From Gymnopilus junonius (Eukaryota; Basidiomycota; Agaricomycetes; Agaricales; Galerinaceae), in assembly GCA_015501075.1 (NCBI GenBank), contig JADNYJ010000104.1, forward strand, positions 1 through 64,000: a DNA stretch of 64,000 nt, written 5' to 3'. The position numbers and the translations under genes were made by a program. Below the pieces are notes generated by a model. The model did not search any database. It had not been told where the DNA came from and worked only from the letters and a program-made list of their open reading frames with translations. Positions 33,874 through 46,498 of this stretch are shown piece after piece (positions within the stretch are counted from its first letter, which is position 1; each line of letters starts with the position of its first letter).

Positions 33874-35657
33874 ATGCCCACCATCGACTGGCAAAAGCAC
33901 TTCAAAGAAGAGCAGCCTGAATTTGGCCATGGCATGCTCAAGTACTATTCCATGGACCCAGAGTACATCAACTTGAACAGCGGTAGATGTCTCCTATTTC
34001 TAAACTTAGTTCTAGTACTTCACAGCTTATTCCGGTTTTTATCAAGGATCCTATGGGACCACTCCCAAGCCCGTACAGACCGCCGTTGAGGCGCTTTCGG
34101 CTCGAATCGAGTCAAATCCAGATTTATTCCTCAGGAAGGATTATTTTCCTTTATTGAGCGATCTACGAGAGAAACTCGCAGCTTTAGTTAACGCGAAGGC
34201 CACCGACATTGTGCTTGTCCATAATGCCTCAATGGGAATCAACACTATCCTGAGAAATATCGAATGGGAAGAAGGCGACGTCATCTTTGCCTGTACGTCA
34301 CCTACGCTTCTAACTTACAAGAAAGAACTCCTCATTTGCGCTGATCATCGGCAGTTACAACTACGTATGGCTCAGTATCCGCTACCATCAAAAACATTTC
34401 CGATGTTCCGCCTCATCCCACAGCCAGCATAATCACCCTTAATTACCCAACGACACACGCGGAGATCGTGGAGCAATTCCGTAAACACGTCCAAGAGCAC
34501 CCGGCGAAGCCCAACAAGAAACGCGTTGCTGTGATAGATAGTATTATATCCAACCCCGGTGTCCTGCTTCCGTGGAAAGAAATGGTAAAGATATGCAAGG
34601 AAGAGGGAATATGGAGCCTCGTCGACGCGGCTCATTCCATTGGACAAGAAGTAGGATTGAACCTGACTGAAGCCGACCCTGATTTCTGGGTATCGGTAGG
34701 TTTTTGAAGAGGTCTTGAGATTCTACTTTTTTTGCTAACGCGTTTTCAAAGAATTGTCACAAGTGGCTCTCGGGGAAACGTTCCTGCGCTGTTCTATATG
34801 TCCCTGAACGGTAAGATATATTCGAATATTTTGGTCTTCGCTTATCTATTAAACCTCGTCTCAGGAATCAGCACCTCATTAAGTCGTCTATACCCACATC
34901 GACCTACTACATCTCTCCTAAAGATCGACCTGAACCCAATTCAACATTTTTGGAACAGTTTGAATGCAAGCTTGTTTATTTTTTCTTCCTGGTCTTTTTG
35001 CTTATTGTCCAGACGTAAATAGGGAACGGAACAATCGACTGGGCGCCTTACCTCACTGTCGCTGATGGTTTGTACTCTACACCGTTGCCTTATACCCTTG
35101 TCGCAAACCCCTCATTGGCTCGTGTTCCTTCTGTCCAGCACTGGAGTATCGGAAATGGCTGGGAGGCGAAGAGAAAATCAATGCATACTGCCATGACCTC
35201 GCCATCGAAGGTGGGAAACGTCTAGCAGAAATACTCAGCACGCGCCTTTTAGATCCAACAGGAGAGTCAACATTGAACATGGTAAGTATTCGTTTTTGTT
35301 CTATTCGTTTCCTTAGAGGATATGGTTTAAAACACAATACCCAGGTGAACGTCGGTCTTCCCCTCCCAGGGTCTATTCACCCTACACTAGCTCTCAGTAT
35401 AAGTCTCAGAGATAAGATGTTCGAGCATAAAGCATATTCACAATTTTATTACCACAATGGAGAGTGGTGGACTCGATGCAGCGTCCAGGTGTGGAACGAG
35501 GTTTGTCTTCTTTTTTCTTTACTTCCTGAAACGTCTTGTTTAATACTAATTTTTTGTCCGTAAACAGCTCGAAGATTTTGAAAAGCTTGGACAAATCTGG
35601 CTTCAGGTGTGCGCCGCTGTCCAGGAGGAGTTGAAAGCGGAGAAGGACGCTGCTTGA
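33874..35657 (+). CDS. PLP-dependent class V aminotransferase-fold enzyme (isopenicillin-N-epimerase/Egt2-like)
   Basis: Nine exons (33874-33982, 34047-34292, 34355-34695, 34752-34810, 34865-34965, 35023-35067, 35139-35281, 35345-35500, 35568-35657) give 429 aa with every junction in phase. Fold-type I PLP landmarks are present: L-N-S-G-S-Y-G-T near the N-terminus, D-A-A-H-S-I-G-Q carrying the Asp that binds the pyridine nitrogen, and N-C-H-K-W-L with the Schiff-base Lys (34752-34769). The nearest groups are isopenicillin-N-epimerase-like proteins and the fungal hercynylcysteine sulfoxide lyase (Egt2) of ergothioneine synthesis; I cannot choose between them. No Egt1 gene is in this window. 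The fifth intron (34966-35022) begins GCAAGC, a GC-AG intron supported by phase on both sides. The protein should be cytosolic. Confidence 0.87.
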
Positions 35658-35830
35658 TTCTTGATATGTATCCAGACTCTCTCTCAAATGTCGATTTAGG
35701 ATTTTAGGGTGACCATTCATTTATATATATTACTAAGTAACACACGCAAAAAACCGTTACACGACACAAAGCCTAGAGAATGTTTTTACTAGATTGACCC
35801 GATCCACTGTAAGGTTACTCTAAATACACA

Positions 35831-38138
35831 TTAGTTAAAGGTCTGCGCAGGTAAGGCATTATAAGTTGGGCACAATTGGTCCCAAGCAGCTTTAAAACCA
35901 AGTGATTAGACATCATTGGGCCATAAAGCACGACGACTTACGTGGGGGATTACTGGTTCGGATTCCAGGAACATTCTCCGCCATTACGACTGCCAGACCC
36001 CTGCAAATAATCAATGTCACATTATGAGACCCGACGTCGCTAGAAGAATAGGCAAATGCCTTACGCTTCTAAATGCCAATCGATATGACTTCGAGGAACA
36101 ACAGGACATCAGAATAAGAAATAAAACGAGAACGTGAAATACTGACCAATGCAGAATCCATGGGCCTGAATTATCGGTCTTGAACCGAATCGTTACCAGG
36201 TCAGTTTTATTGTCCCCTATGCTAACGACAACAGTCTCTGGACAGGGTTGTCATAATTGTAAACCGAGCTCCCAGCACTCCTTACAACGGAAAAAGCATG
36301 CTAATGATTTGATCAGCCTTAATTGTGTAATGATAATAGATTGAAGTTCACGTACACTCCGTGCAAATGTATGGGATGCTTCTTAATATATCAAAAATCT
36401 GTCAGTTTGGAGAATTGGACAAACATCAACGAAGAAACTTACCGGACTGCCAGTCGATCCGCCTGGCATAGAAATTTCAACAATCTTGTTTGGCTCCAAA
36501 AGGTAAAACGGCCCCATGAGGAAGCAACTCTTGGGCTTGTATTTATGGCTCAGAATCTGAAGCAAGACCGGCACTTTTGGTGGGATGAAGGTGGCATTGT
36601 TCACTTCAAATGAGCCGTTCACAAACTGGAGTCGAGGTTTAGCTTGATATCGGCGGGCTTGTTGTGACCAGGTGCTTGAGGTTCGAGAGAGGATGGAGGT
36701 TCGTTTCGATTAATGGATTGCTAAGCGAAGACGTCGTGGTCGGCTCGATGTTGGCAGCCCCCAACGTATCGTAGGATAGCTGAATTAACACCACCATCAA
36801 ATCCTTTGGATTTAAATTAGGCAACGCGCGGATCCAGTAGTTGTCCTTCGGCTGATTGGTGTTCAAAATGAAAAGAATACCTTTGACCGGCAAAAATTTG
36901 GATAGAGTCCACTACGAGTGGTTGTGTGTTTTGGCCGTCGACTTCGATGATTGTCTGTTACAAAATACTCGTTCAAGCTGTCGTCTTTGGTATAATAAAC
37001 AGAAATACAGTACCATATCGTGCCCATCGATCGAGAATAAAAAGTTAGGGTCACAAGAAATTGAAACCAAGCGGAAGCGGTAGCGCGTCTTGGGCTTGAC
37101 ATTGATGACAGCCAAGGTGAAGTTCCATTAGCAGTCCGGCCGAGTCCATTGATTAATGTTGCCATTGATTGAGGCAGAGGTCCTGCGGAAGGAGCAGGAG
37201 TGTGGTACCTGAAAGAGACAGCCTTAGGGATGTCGACTCATAGTTATATAGTCACAGACCTACCAATCAGCCAGAGTTATAACGGTTGATTTCTGTAATG
37301 AAATTTGAATCACTGCGATACATTGGCAAGGATGTACCTCCTACCATCGTCGACTTGATATCTGATAAAAGTACAATATCAAAATGACATGTTGAAGGAT
37401 AATTTGAATTAAATGCACTTACAGCGACCCATGTGGGTCAGAGGGATCATATACGACTAAAGGTCCTCTGAGTCCATCGCAATACTGCGTTGCTATATCC
37501 AATTCAGTTACGCAGAACAATTGCAGTAATGTGTTTGAAACAAACTGACAATAATGAGAATGATACAGAAAGTGCCTGCCTGGTCCGGGACTTTGAATCG
37601 ATAAAAAAATGAATGACCAGGAGCGATTGGACATTGCGTAACCCCGACTGGACCGTCCGCCCAAGTACTTTTTTCCTGAAATAACCCATGCCAGTGCTGG
37701 AAATAATAATGGCACTCGTCAGTGACAAGCCATTAAACCATTAAACAAAATGAACGCATACGATGCTGGTGCTCGTCAGCATGCTTGTATTTGTTAGATG
37801 GTCTATTACGTTGAGGTTGAAAGTGTCTCCCTGTATTCAAGAATCGTCAACACCATGTTTGTTATGCCAAGAGTATCGAAGGTTACCTTCTTTCCAGTGA
37901 CAAGGGGACCAGGGAACTGGAGCGAATTGCCAGTAGCACCAGCTAAGACGGTACTGAGCCAACCAGATAAGTCCAGGTTGGATGTAGGCAACATAAAAGA
38001 CACGCACGAGCGATTATATCCATCTGGAGATATAAACTTATTTCCAATCACCATGTTTGCAGAGGGCCCTATGGCCGCCGCAGCGATGATAGCAGACGCG
38101 AGCAGGGAACCAATGACGTACACAGCGGGTAGGTTCAT
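35831..38138 (-). pseudogene. Laccase (multicopper oxidase), full length but with about ten one-base indels
   Basis: The start at 38138 is followed by a signal peptide and A-I-G-P at the mature N-terminus; TAA is at 35831-35833. All four copper motifs can be read: H-W-H-G-L-F-Q (about 37680-37700), Y-H-S-H (about 37555), H-P-I-H-L-H-G (about 36372), and H-C-H-I-D-W-H-L-E-A-G-L split across introns (36149-36020). The axial residue position is Leu. GT-AG introns remain at usual laccase places. The frame breaks at about 37567 (TTCTGTAT where F-W-Y is expected), 37290, 37112, 36875, 36806, 36752, 36685, 36625, 36570 and 36525. Each fits a gain or loss of one or two bases, mostly in runs. Secreted laccases oxidise phenols and take part in lignin decay and pigment formation. 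This copy is non-coding as read. Confidence 0.85.
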
Positions 38139-39255
38139 GATGCGATGAGCCTATTGAGCGTTGAATGCGAGGGTAGATGTTGAAGATTCTAGAGCATCTA
38201 CATTTTATACATCCCAGAGCCAGTAACAAGAAAGTTCGCCGAGGACTATAGGACAGCCGACGCCGTAGGATCTGATGTCTCCTTAATAGGCCCATTGTCT
38301 TCATGTCAAATTTTAACGGCATAGACGCAACTGAATCGTTATTAACTCGAGTCTCTAGTTCAGGAGAAAGCATGGCAATTTTTTTTTGGCGACAATTCCA
38401 AGTAAACTGCCGGAAGAGCACAAGAGAAGGGTGATACAACGACCAAGCAGGGTCTTCTCGACCATCAACGCTCCAATTAATTGGTCATTGCAGATAAGAA
38501 ATTTACGTTTTGCGAGCTAGTACGCGGCGGGCGCCCAGAAAGATGGTCCCCGAATGGGGCTCGATCGGAGAGTCGGGCCACACCCAGTTCTCGGATCAAA
38601 CGAGAAAAAGCATGAGAGTAACGTCAAACGGGCACGAACCTACGCAGAAGGCGGATGTAAGCTTTCAAGAGTATCGGCATATGCATACCTGTCCCGACGA
38701 GTGAGGCCGATGGCCAGACGGGATGTGTACTAAACGGGAAGGCCAGGAACCACCTCGAGTTCGACAACCAGTTATCATTGTACTCTTCAAGTCGACTTCA
38801 CGTCCCGAGCTGTGAAATGGGGATTTGGAAACACATATGCGCGTGGGTGAGTGATTGCCACCGCGCTGAGCGGCAACTTTAAGAGAAATACAGGCCTTGG
38901 CGTGGAGGCAAGCAATCACAGCTTTCCCCAAAATAACAGGAGACAGAGTCTGACAAATTGTAAAGCTTGATTAAAATGGAGCAAACAGGTGGAATTACAC
39001 CGCGCACGACCGTTATTACACGGGGGTCCCATGTACCAAGCCAGGACGGCTATGCTTTTTGGTGACGAAAGTTTAAAAGTTAGTAGAGAATTAGAGTCGG
39101 AGAGGTAAGTTGGAGTTCGATAGCTAAGATTAGAATTTGTCATGCAAAATTTGGATGATGTGATCACAGTGTGTCAAGCTCATGCATGATTTGTGCATGA
39201 TCCAGGAAGGGTAAATTTAATATATTAATAAACAATTCTACTACTGCTGCTGTGA
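38139..39255. other. Intergenic region
   Basis: Upstream region of the laccase relic, plus the 3' flank of the F-box gene. No gene or clear repeat is seen. Confidence 0.5.
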
Positions 39256-40602
39256 TTATTCGTCTACGGAGATTGTTACATCAATCGCCTTGAAATGCAA
39301 TTTAGGTTCCAAGAGGGCTTCAATTTCTTTTACAGCAAGAACGCCATCGATACCAGTGTCAGGCCTAAATTGAAGGGAAAAGCGGGCATTGCGTAGCGAT
39401 GGATGAAGTACGGTACTCGACAAGTGAGCGTCGAGGACCCTCCAGTGGTGTATTAAAGAGTTCAATTGGATAATCGTGGCATCGATGTTCAGCTTTGAAT
39501 GTCTCCACAGCGGGTTCGCCTGCCGTCCGCGAATGGTCCATTTAACGTGATATCCAGTGCCTTTATTGTAGTAGGTCCACGGAGTAGGGCGGTAAGAGGA
39601 GTTCATCGATAGTACTTCCGGTAAAATTACCTCCAGGATTGGTCATTTTGCTTCCTAATTTTAGGCTCCGAAGTCTATTGAAGCGGCCTAAGTCAAAGCT
39701 TTCTGCCTGTATTGGTAGGAAAACGTGAAAATCTGACACCTCTACCCTACAGGCAATTTAAATGGCCATCAAAGAACGAAGCAAAGATACACTCACAATT
39801 CCAGGTTTTCCAAAAGAATACCTGCTCCAAACTTTGTCAGCAAGTCCCAGATGTAACGGACGTCAGATGAAGCAGTGAACTGGCAGTGTAGTGTTTTCAA
39901 TTTCTTGAAGCGTCTTTGAGAGGATCCGGGGGTCACTTCTGAGACAAGAAGTTCGTTAAGAGCGACTATACATCGAATTATATAAAGGGATTCCAATTTT
40001 GCGAAGACATCCACTTTCAGTTGGCCGTCTGCATCTGCTCCAAGAGGACGGCGGAATGAGCAACTGTCGACGCTGAGCGTTTTCAAGTTACGAAAGTGCG
40101 AAAGAGAAGTGACAGGAATGGCGAGGGATTTGAGATAAAGTTCTGTCAGACTTGAAAATTCACCGAATCTGAGAAGTGAATCACAAAGAGATTGGCCCAT
40201 AATTTTGAACGGCATGGGAAGAAGAGGAGCGTGTCCATTGTACCAACATTCAATCGTCAATCTTTCGAGGATTGACTGATCTTCTAGTGCTTTGAATAAA
40301 AGATCGATGTGGTTCGTGTGAACATTCCCATTATCAAACTTGAAATGAAGGTGACGTATATAGTTGCCTAGTGATGTGGCCGATTCGAAGATTGAGTATA
40401 GGGATGAGACTTGTGATAGCGAAGTCCAGCTTGTTAATTTGATATCTGCTAGCAGAACGCGACGAGCGTGGTGGGTAAATGACTTGCAAACGAGGCTACA
40501 GGCCAGAAGTGTCCGGCGCGAAACTGGATCGATGGGCACAGAACCGAACTCGTCCAGAATCGAATCAACCAGTTCCAGGGGAAGATGCTCGAATGTGGCC
40601 AT
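39256..40602 (-). CDS. F-box/LRR-type protein
   Basis: Three exons (40602-39797, 39746-39631, 39560-39256) join in phase and give 408 aa. The F-box at aa 4-50 (L-P-L-E-L-V-D-S-I-L-D, then L-V-C-K-S-F) would bind Skp1 in an SCF ubiquitin ligase. The rest shows irregular leucine-rich repeats (L-T-E-L-Y-L-K-S-L, L-K-T-L-S-V, L-E-S-L-Y-I) likely to bind the substrate, which is unknown. The first intron gives a V-E-V-S-D-F stretch; the second is about 70 nt and removes a TAA. It is the only F-box gene in this window that is fully open. The family is expanded in agarics, so a specific function cannot be named. Confidence 0.8.
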
Positions 40603-41454
40603 CCAAAAGGAAGCAAAAAGAATATTAGGAAGCAGTAATCTTCAGGATAAGTCCTCTATTTCGTCGTTGAATTGAGCCAACGACCTTACAGGTGTTCAGG
40701 AGGTGGTGATCAACTCGGTTCTCGAATGGCAAGTTCTCGACCAATGGCGCCAGAAGGTCCCTTAGAGCAGAAAAAGAAGTGATTAGTATTGTGTTGTGTT
40801 AGAGTATCCTAGAAATTTACGTTAGACTTTGGCTCGATAGCAAGCTCAGGGCCTTTGGCTAGAGAAGTTGGAGGAAAGGTCGACAGTCTTTGTTGAAGGG
40901 GATCAAAGGACGGCTTTCCCGGGCCCCGCAAGCTGCCGAATGATTCACGTGATGCAAGCCACTGCCCCACGCGTCGCTACTCGAATTCTAATTTCCTCTA
41001 AACTTTTTCAGACCTCAAATTTAACTCAAATCCAACCAGTCTGCACTTTATACTACTTTGCTTTTGACAAGGATTACGAGGTTAACGAATGCTTTTGTGA
41101 AGACCAGTTCTCGAGGATTTCCGCTCAAAGTCTGCTGATGTCAACAAGGTGCTTGCTGATCCCTCCAACAGTCCATGTTGCCCCTGCCTGCCTGGCTGCC
41201 CGTTCCAATTGCCATGGTAGCAAGATAATCGTCGAGTCAAGCTAGCGTTTATTATATCGTCCTCGATACGATTTTCGACGTGGGGTACCGTTTATACCCA
41301 AGCATTAGCTTGGGTGCAACGTCATGAATGGGTGAGTCATGACATCATGCATGGGGTTGTCTTATAATTTATAAAAGCACCCCAGTGTCTTTCTCTCTTG
41401 GACGAACACCCTTTCTTCCTCTGTTCCATTCCACCTGTTTTCCAATTTTCAACA
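40603..41454. other. Divergent intergenic region
   Basis: No gene is supported. A perfect 8-bp stem (ACCCAAGC with GCTTGGGT, 41296-41315) and a TGAGTCA Gcn4/AP-1-type heptamer near 41331 lie upstream of the oxidoreductase. Both may be regulatory but are short enough to be chance. Confidence 0.4.
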
Positions 41455-42695
41455 ATGACCCTCTTCTTGCAAGGATACACTGCTTTCAGGCAGTATGTCG
41501 ACAGCTACTTCCATTCCGTACCCAAAAAGTCGGAAGGAGTGCTCAAAGTTGGTGTCTTATCGACAGCCATGATCAACGGTTCCGGAAGTGCGTTCGGAAG
41601 CTTTTTTCTTATATGAGACTTTTATTTACGAATAATCAATAGTCATTTATCCCGCTTTGACGCATCCCGAGGTCGTCCTGTACGCCGTCGCTTCCCGTGA
41701 TGCTTCCAAGGCTACCTATTACGCGTCGAAATATGGGTTTCAGAAGTCTTATGGCTCTTATGAAGACCTTCTCGCCGATCCTGAAGTGGACTTTGTCTAT
41801 ATCTCACTGCCCAACTCTTTACATTTCGAATGGGCGTGCAAATCCCTTGAAGCGGGCAAGCATGTCCTCCTCGAGAAACCATTTACTTCGAACGCCAGAG
41901 AAGCAGCAGCGCTCGTCAAAAAGTCGAAGGAAACTGGGAAGGTTCTCTTGGAGGCTTTTCATTGGCAGTTCCATCCGCAGCGCATCGTTTCCGGGAGATT
42001 CTTGAGAGTAAAAAATACGGAGAAATTATATCAACAGACGCCGCGATGACCTCAACTCCCGCTCTTCCACCGGGCAACATTCGTTGGCAATACGATCTCG
42101 CTGGTGGTAGTCTCATGGATATGACTTATGTCTTGAGCTTTACACGATACGCGCTCAGAGCTTCCGTACCCGATGCCGTGCTGTATGCGAAGGCTACTCC
42201 ATCTAGGGAGGATCCTCGAGTGGACAGCGCCATGCAAGCTAGGTTGCGATTCAAGCGGCCCAATGTCGACCCCCGATCAGACACCAGTGACGTCTACAGC
42301 ACAATTTACACAGACATGTCTCGCTCCTGGGCGTATGGCCTCATCCCTCGATTGTGGGAGCTGCCTTCCATCCGCATCGAACCGAACTTGCAGAGATCAA
42401 CTTTTACAACGCGATGATGCCCCACATTTATCACTACATCGCTATCACGGACAAGATCACTGGAAAGACTCATTACGAGCAATTTTACAAAGGCGGTCCG
42501 CTATGGAAGGAACGAGGAGAGAGTTATTGGTCGACGTATAGGTACCAGTTGGAAGCGTTTGTGGATAAAGTACAAGGTAGGCACCCGGTGTGGTGGATTG
42601 ACGGGGATGATAGCGTTCAGCAAATGGAGTCGATCGACGCGGTTTATAGGCAGAGTGGGTTGCCCTTGAGACCGACCAGCACCATGCTTGCTTAG
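41455..42695 (+). pseudogene. Gfo/Idh/MocA-family oxidoreductase with two frame breaks
   Basis: Exon 1 (41455-41587) and exon 2 (from 41643) join in phase. The N-terminal Rossmann domain (V-G-V-L-S-T-A) is followed by the family signature E-K-P-F (G-K-H-V-L-L-E-K-P-F near 41858-41887). A C-terminal substrate domain carries G-G-S-L-M-D and ends with S-T-Y-R-Y-Q-L-E-A-F-V-D-K-V. It resembles fungal NADP-dependent D-xylose 1-dehydrogenase or dihydrodiol dehydrogenase. The reading frame drops back one base near 41972-41980 (before A-A-H-R-F) and again near 42377-42386 (before E-L-A-E-I); both fit a single-base deletion. Protein sequence is well conserved on both sides, so it is either newly inactivated or carries two sequence errors. 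If intact, about 395 aa, cytosolic. Confidence 0.78.
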
Positions 42696-42825
42696 GTTCA
42701 TACGAATGTCACGGTTTTCACCTCAATAAAATTCCGTAGCATATTATTAGAGTTAACCGTACATGTTCCTTCACGCCACTAAAGTTAACGTTTTGATTGA
42801 CGAATCTAAAGAGGCAAAAAGATAC

Positions 42826-42899
42826 TGGCCAACGTGGGGATCGAACCCAAGACCTTCGCGTTATTAGCACGACGCTCTAACCAACTGAGCTAGCCGGCC
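42826..42899 (-). tRNA. tRNA-Ile (AAT)
   Basis: A 74-nt minus-strand tRNA with the same fold as the copy at 20.0 kb: anticodon loop CTAATAA, T-arm GGTTCGA, and acceptor GGCCGGC with GTTGGCC (two G-U pairs). Identical to the copy at 47.8 kb. Confidence 0.94.
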
Positions 42900-43071
42900 T
42901 ACAAAGATGTAATTTACTGTGCGCGGAGAAACAGAATAACCGTGTAATCACACGATCCCGCCCGTCGCTCCACCGCGTATTTCTAATGACTTGCCTCTTC
43001 CCGTCTACATGGCTTCCTTATTTTGAAATATCCTACTTTGCTATCCGGAGATCATCCATGGCCCATATACG

Positions 43072-44264
43072 ATGATTTTGTCCAGAATGATATATTCTCC
43101 CCAACTACATTCTATCGGCCTTCGGGTACCATTTGGATGCGCCCGCCGTTGTTCGTGTACCCGACATCTTATCTCAAAGAGTTATGCAACCATTTCGTCT
43201 GGCGCTGCAGAGGTGGAAAAGCCGCTCCCACCTCTAAAGAATCCTTTCCCGTATCCGAGAGCTTCCAAGCCAACCCCTTACCAAATTTTCCACCTATCAT
43301 CAGGTGCAACCCAGCCCGAGATTAAGGCGCGGTGTGAGTCTCATTCATATCTCTGGAAGGCGATAAAGAATAACCGATTCCTACACATACATAGATTATG
43401 AGCTGGTAAAAGCCCACCATCCTGACTCTCAATACGCGAGCCACCTCTCACCGGACGTTGCCCATGAGCGCTTTCGGGCTATACAAGCTGCATATGACTT
43501 TTTACGAGGCAAGACAGTTTCGCCGCACCCCAATGCTCGTCCGTCGGCTTCGTCGACGGGGTTTGATCCTTATTTACATGAGATGGCGAGGAGAAGGAGG
43601 GCGTATTATGCGTACCACCGTTATCCACGGGATGGGAGCGAAGACGGGAGGTGGGCGAAGCCTGGGTGGGGAGAGGGTTTCGGGGCTCCTGCGAGTGAAC
43701 GAACTGTCTGGCATGAAGATGGATGGAGGGAGAGGATGATTCTGGCTTTTGGCATGATGGTGAGGCTTAATATTTCATAGTAGAGCACCAACGATCTATG
43801 ACTTACTGACTGATACAACTGTATTCACTCAGACATTTCTAGCGGGAATGTTCCCTTCAATGCCCTTCACGATTCTATCCATGTTTACGGGTCCTTCAGT
43901 GGATCCCTCCATGTACACACATCCCCCTCCGACACCGTCACCTCCAGAGCGGAATGGTTCTGAATCAAGTTCCGGAGCCTCTGCCTCAACACCAAACTCC
44001 GAAAATTCATTCAGAATCCCTTTCATCGACCTGGACAAAAGCCATCGAGAAGCAGTCTCCGCTCTCCAGCAGGTGCGGAGTGAACGCAATGAAATAGGTC
44101 CTGAGAGGCGGGAAGGGGTGCGGAAAAGAGTGCGAGTGATGTCCACAGACCCGCAAGCGCAGTCTCCGCCAAATGGAGGGCGCAATGTTTCGGAAGATGT
44201 CATGCCTACGGGACCCACCAACGCCGGTGCTATTGACAATGACAAGGGCAATGGAGCACCGTAG
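43072..44264 (+). CDS. Mitochondrial J-domain protein (Jid1-like)
   Basis: Three exons (43072-43333, 43395-43759, 43833-44264) give up to 352 aa. The first about 40 residues are rich in Arg, Ser and Cys with few acidic residues, as in a mitochondrial presequence. The J domain follows: P-T-P-Y-Q-I-F-H-L, then Y-E-L-V-K-A-H-H-P-D-S, then F-R-A-I-Q-A-A-Y-D-F-L. The H-P-D is intact, so Hsp70 stimulation is likely. After it come a Tyr/Arg-rich segment, a short hydrophobic stretch (T-F-L-A-G-M-F-P) and a Pro/Ser-rich tail. This layout fits yeast Jid1-type proteins of mitochondria. The start could be 43072 or the Met at 43087; an upstream frame at 43023 is out of phase with the J domain. Confidence 0.78.
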
Positions 44265-45509
44265 GATTGAGCTGCCTCGAAGATAGCTCTTTTGAAGACT
44301 GCCGTGCTTGACGGTCGGCAAATGGACGTCTAAACGTCGACAGCACCTCCCACCCCTCCTTTGTCTTAGCGAGGCAAACGAGGGCGAGCGGGTAAGGTCT
44401 TTATTTGAGAAGTTATTCTGTATTTTATGTATGTATTTACTAGTACATAGTACAATCGTTCCGGGCTTTGATTTCTTAGCCAGATGCTTACGACCCATTC
44501 AAATGTAGTGATCGACTCAGTTCATCCTCTAGGAGACCCTTTCAGCAACCACTCTCGTTCTCTATCCTTTGTTTTTGTCCTTACTGTTGTCAAGTTACCT
44601 TCATTGAGGGACTGTATTGGAGATCAATCCGCCATTTAGTAGTATATTCCAGAACTTATTAATTAGTAATTCACTTAGTAATCCTTTTCTGTAGTTAACA
44701 CTAGAATATTGTAGATACATTATAGCTACGTATATAAGAGCTCTGTAGGAGCTTAGAATATTATGCTATTCATCTAAATAATCCCAACAGACTTACCTCA
44801 TGCAGAATAAGAAGTCAGGATGGTTGCCTGTCATACCAGTTTCACGACAATCGCCGCTTTTAAGCCTGAATTTATATCCTGCTAACCGCCATAACTACAT
44901 AGACTTTGGTTGCGCAATGTTTATTACTGAAAATTCCTCGACGACGGACGGTCCAGGGCCAGGGGTGCTGTTTATTTTAACCTTTTAGGCGACACTTTGC
45001 CCCACATCGAGGACTCGAAGAAGTAGAAGGTCGCCAAGTCACGCCACCGACCCGCAGTTGCTTTATGTACGCGTTGTTATGCCCACCGATCGCTCCATTT
45101 CGGGAAACTTGAACATTTCCAATTTGTCCCGGTATTCCGAGGCTGCCGACTTGAACCATCAAAAAAAACACGGCTATCAGGTCGACCAAGAGAAAAAACA
45201 TAAACCTAAACCTTACTTGCGCTTAGCAAAAACCGCCTCTTTCTTGCCCGCCACCCACCACAGCCCCCATAACTGCTTTCTTTTTTTTTAATTCATCAAA
45301 GGAAACCCTTACTCCCTCCTGTAACATACCCACGAAACCATCTTTGACACGACCGCTCTTGGCACGAGGTTCGGAGCATTATCTCTTTCATACGTACCAT
45401 TGATAAATCCGCCGTTTCTCACAGTTTCATTTCCTGGTTGAATTCGAACCAACCTTCTTCTTTCAACCTGCATCTTTCTCCTCTCTTCGTTCACATTGTA
45501 CCACACACC
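44265..45509. other. Intergenic region
   Basis: 3' flank of the J-protein gene and the leader of the next gene (C/T-rich from about 45200). No gene is seen. Confidence 0.5.
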
Positions 45510-46498
45510 ATGACCCAAACGACATATCTCACCTCCTACTCCTCCTTCTTCTCCTCTGGACTCCTCGCCCAGCCTGCACCGCGTGGCCAACGACGAGGCA
45601 CCTTCAGCTCGGATAACTCTGAACCATGGGACGAAGGCGTGTCCTCCCCGTCGCGTTCTTCCTCGCCCATGCCTCTGCCGGACGACTCTGACATGGAGGT
45701 CGACGCAAACGAGCTCTCCCCTAATTCCAACGCCAGGAGGAGCGCCACGCCTACTCCGCGATCTCTGGATGACATGCAAAGGATGCCAACGCCCACTGGC
45801 AAGGCGCCACCTCAGTCGGCTCGTTCTGCAGTGCAACCATCGTCGCAGCAACCTCAAGCACCTCGACTTCGCCGCCGTCGCTCCAGCTCGACTCTGGGGA
45901 CTAACCCTATGACGGTTATCCGCTCCCCGGCACGCTCAGCTGGCAATGCGCTGCATCTCCAGAGGGCGAGGTCCGGCAGTATCAACAACGACACGATCAC
46001 CATCTACGGCGGGTCTGCGATGGGTATGGTGGCGACGGAGAGCACCAGCATGGTAGGCCGCATAAGGAGCGGCAGTCTCTCAAGCGTCAAGTCTCTCCCT
46101 AGTCCTGCTGTGGGGGGTCAAGTTTCGGTTACAGCCTTTCGGTTCGTTCAATCTTCTGCATTTGTTTTGGTCATCACTCTGATGCCTTCTTCAGTCCTCG
46201 ACGCGCTGCACGCCGTGTGCACACAAATCCACCGCCAGCTCCCCTCGCACCGCCTCCTAATACACCCCTTCCAGCTCTTCCTCCTCTGCCATCGCCTCTT
46301 CCTACTGCATCTTCTCATTTACCCGACGAGCCAAAACTCAGGCCGGCTGATCTCAATCTCAAATCGGCTGCGCAGTCACCTAGCAACCCCCTCAAGTCTC
46401 CCGCACCAACATCGGCGCGAGCTCGGGGACTTTCTGTTTCGAACAGCGCTCTCGACGGTGCTGAGAATAGGATTGACGAGGAGATGAAAGAAAATTAG
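45510..46498 (+). CDS. Ser/Pro-rich low-complexity protein (hypothetical)
   Basis: Exon 1 (45510-46141) and exon 2 (46195-46498) join in phase; 311 aa. Composition is Ser, Pro, Arg and Thr with many S-P and R-S-S-S motifs, as in kinase-regulated disordered proteins. A short more ordered stretch (N-D-T-I-T-I-Y-G-G) lies near aa 160-170. The second exon is almost all Pro/Ala/Ser and ends acidic (D-E-E-M-K-E-N). No domain, signal peptide or membrane segment. The start follows a C-rich leader and the context ACCATGA. I do not recognise the family. Confidence 0.65.

Noticed and set aside
41331..41337. TGAGTCA as a firm Gcn4 operator
   Set aside because: A 7-base match is expected by chance in a window of this size; kept only as a remark.
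45309..45857. 182-aa minus-strand frame
   Set aside because: Antisense shadow of the Ser/Pro/Arg-rich gene on the plus strand.
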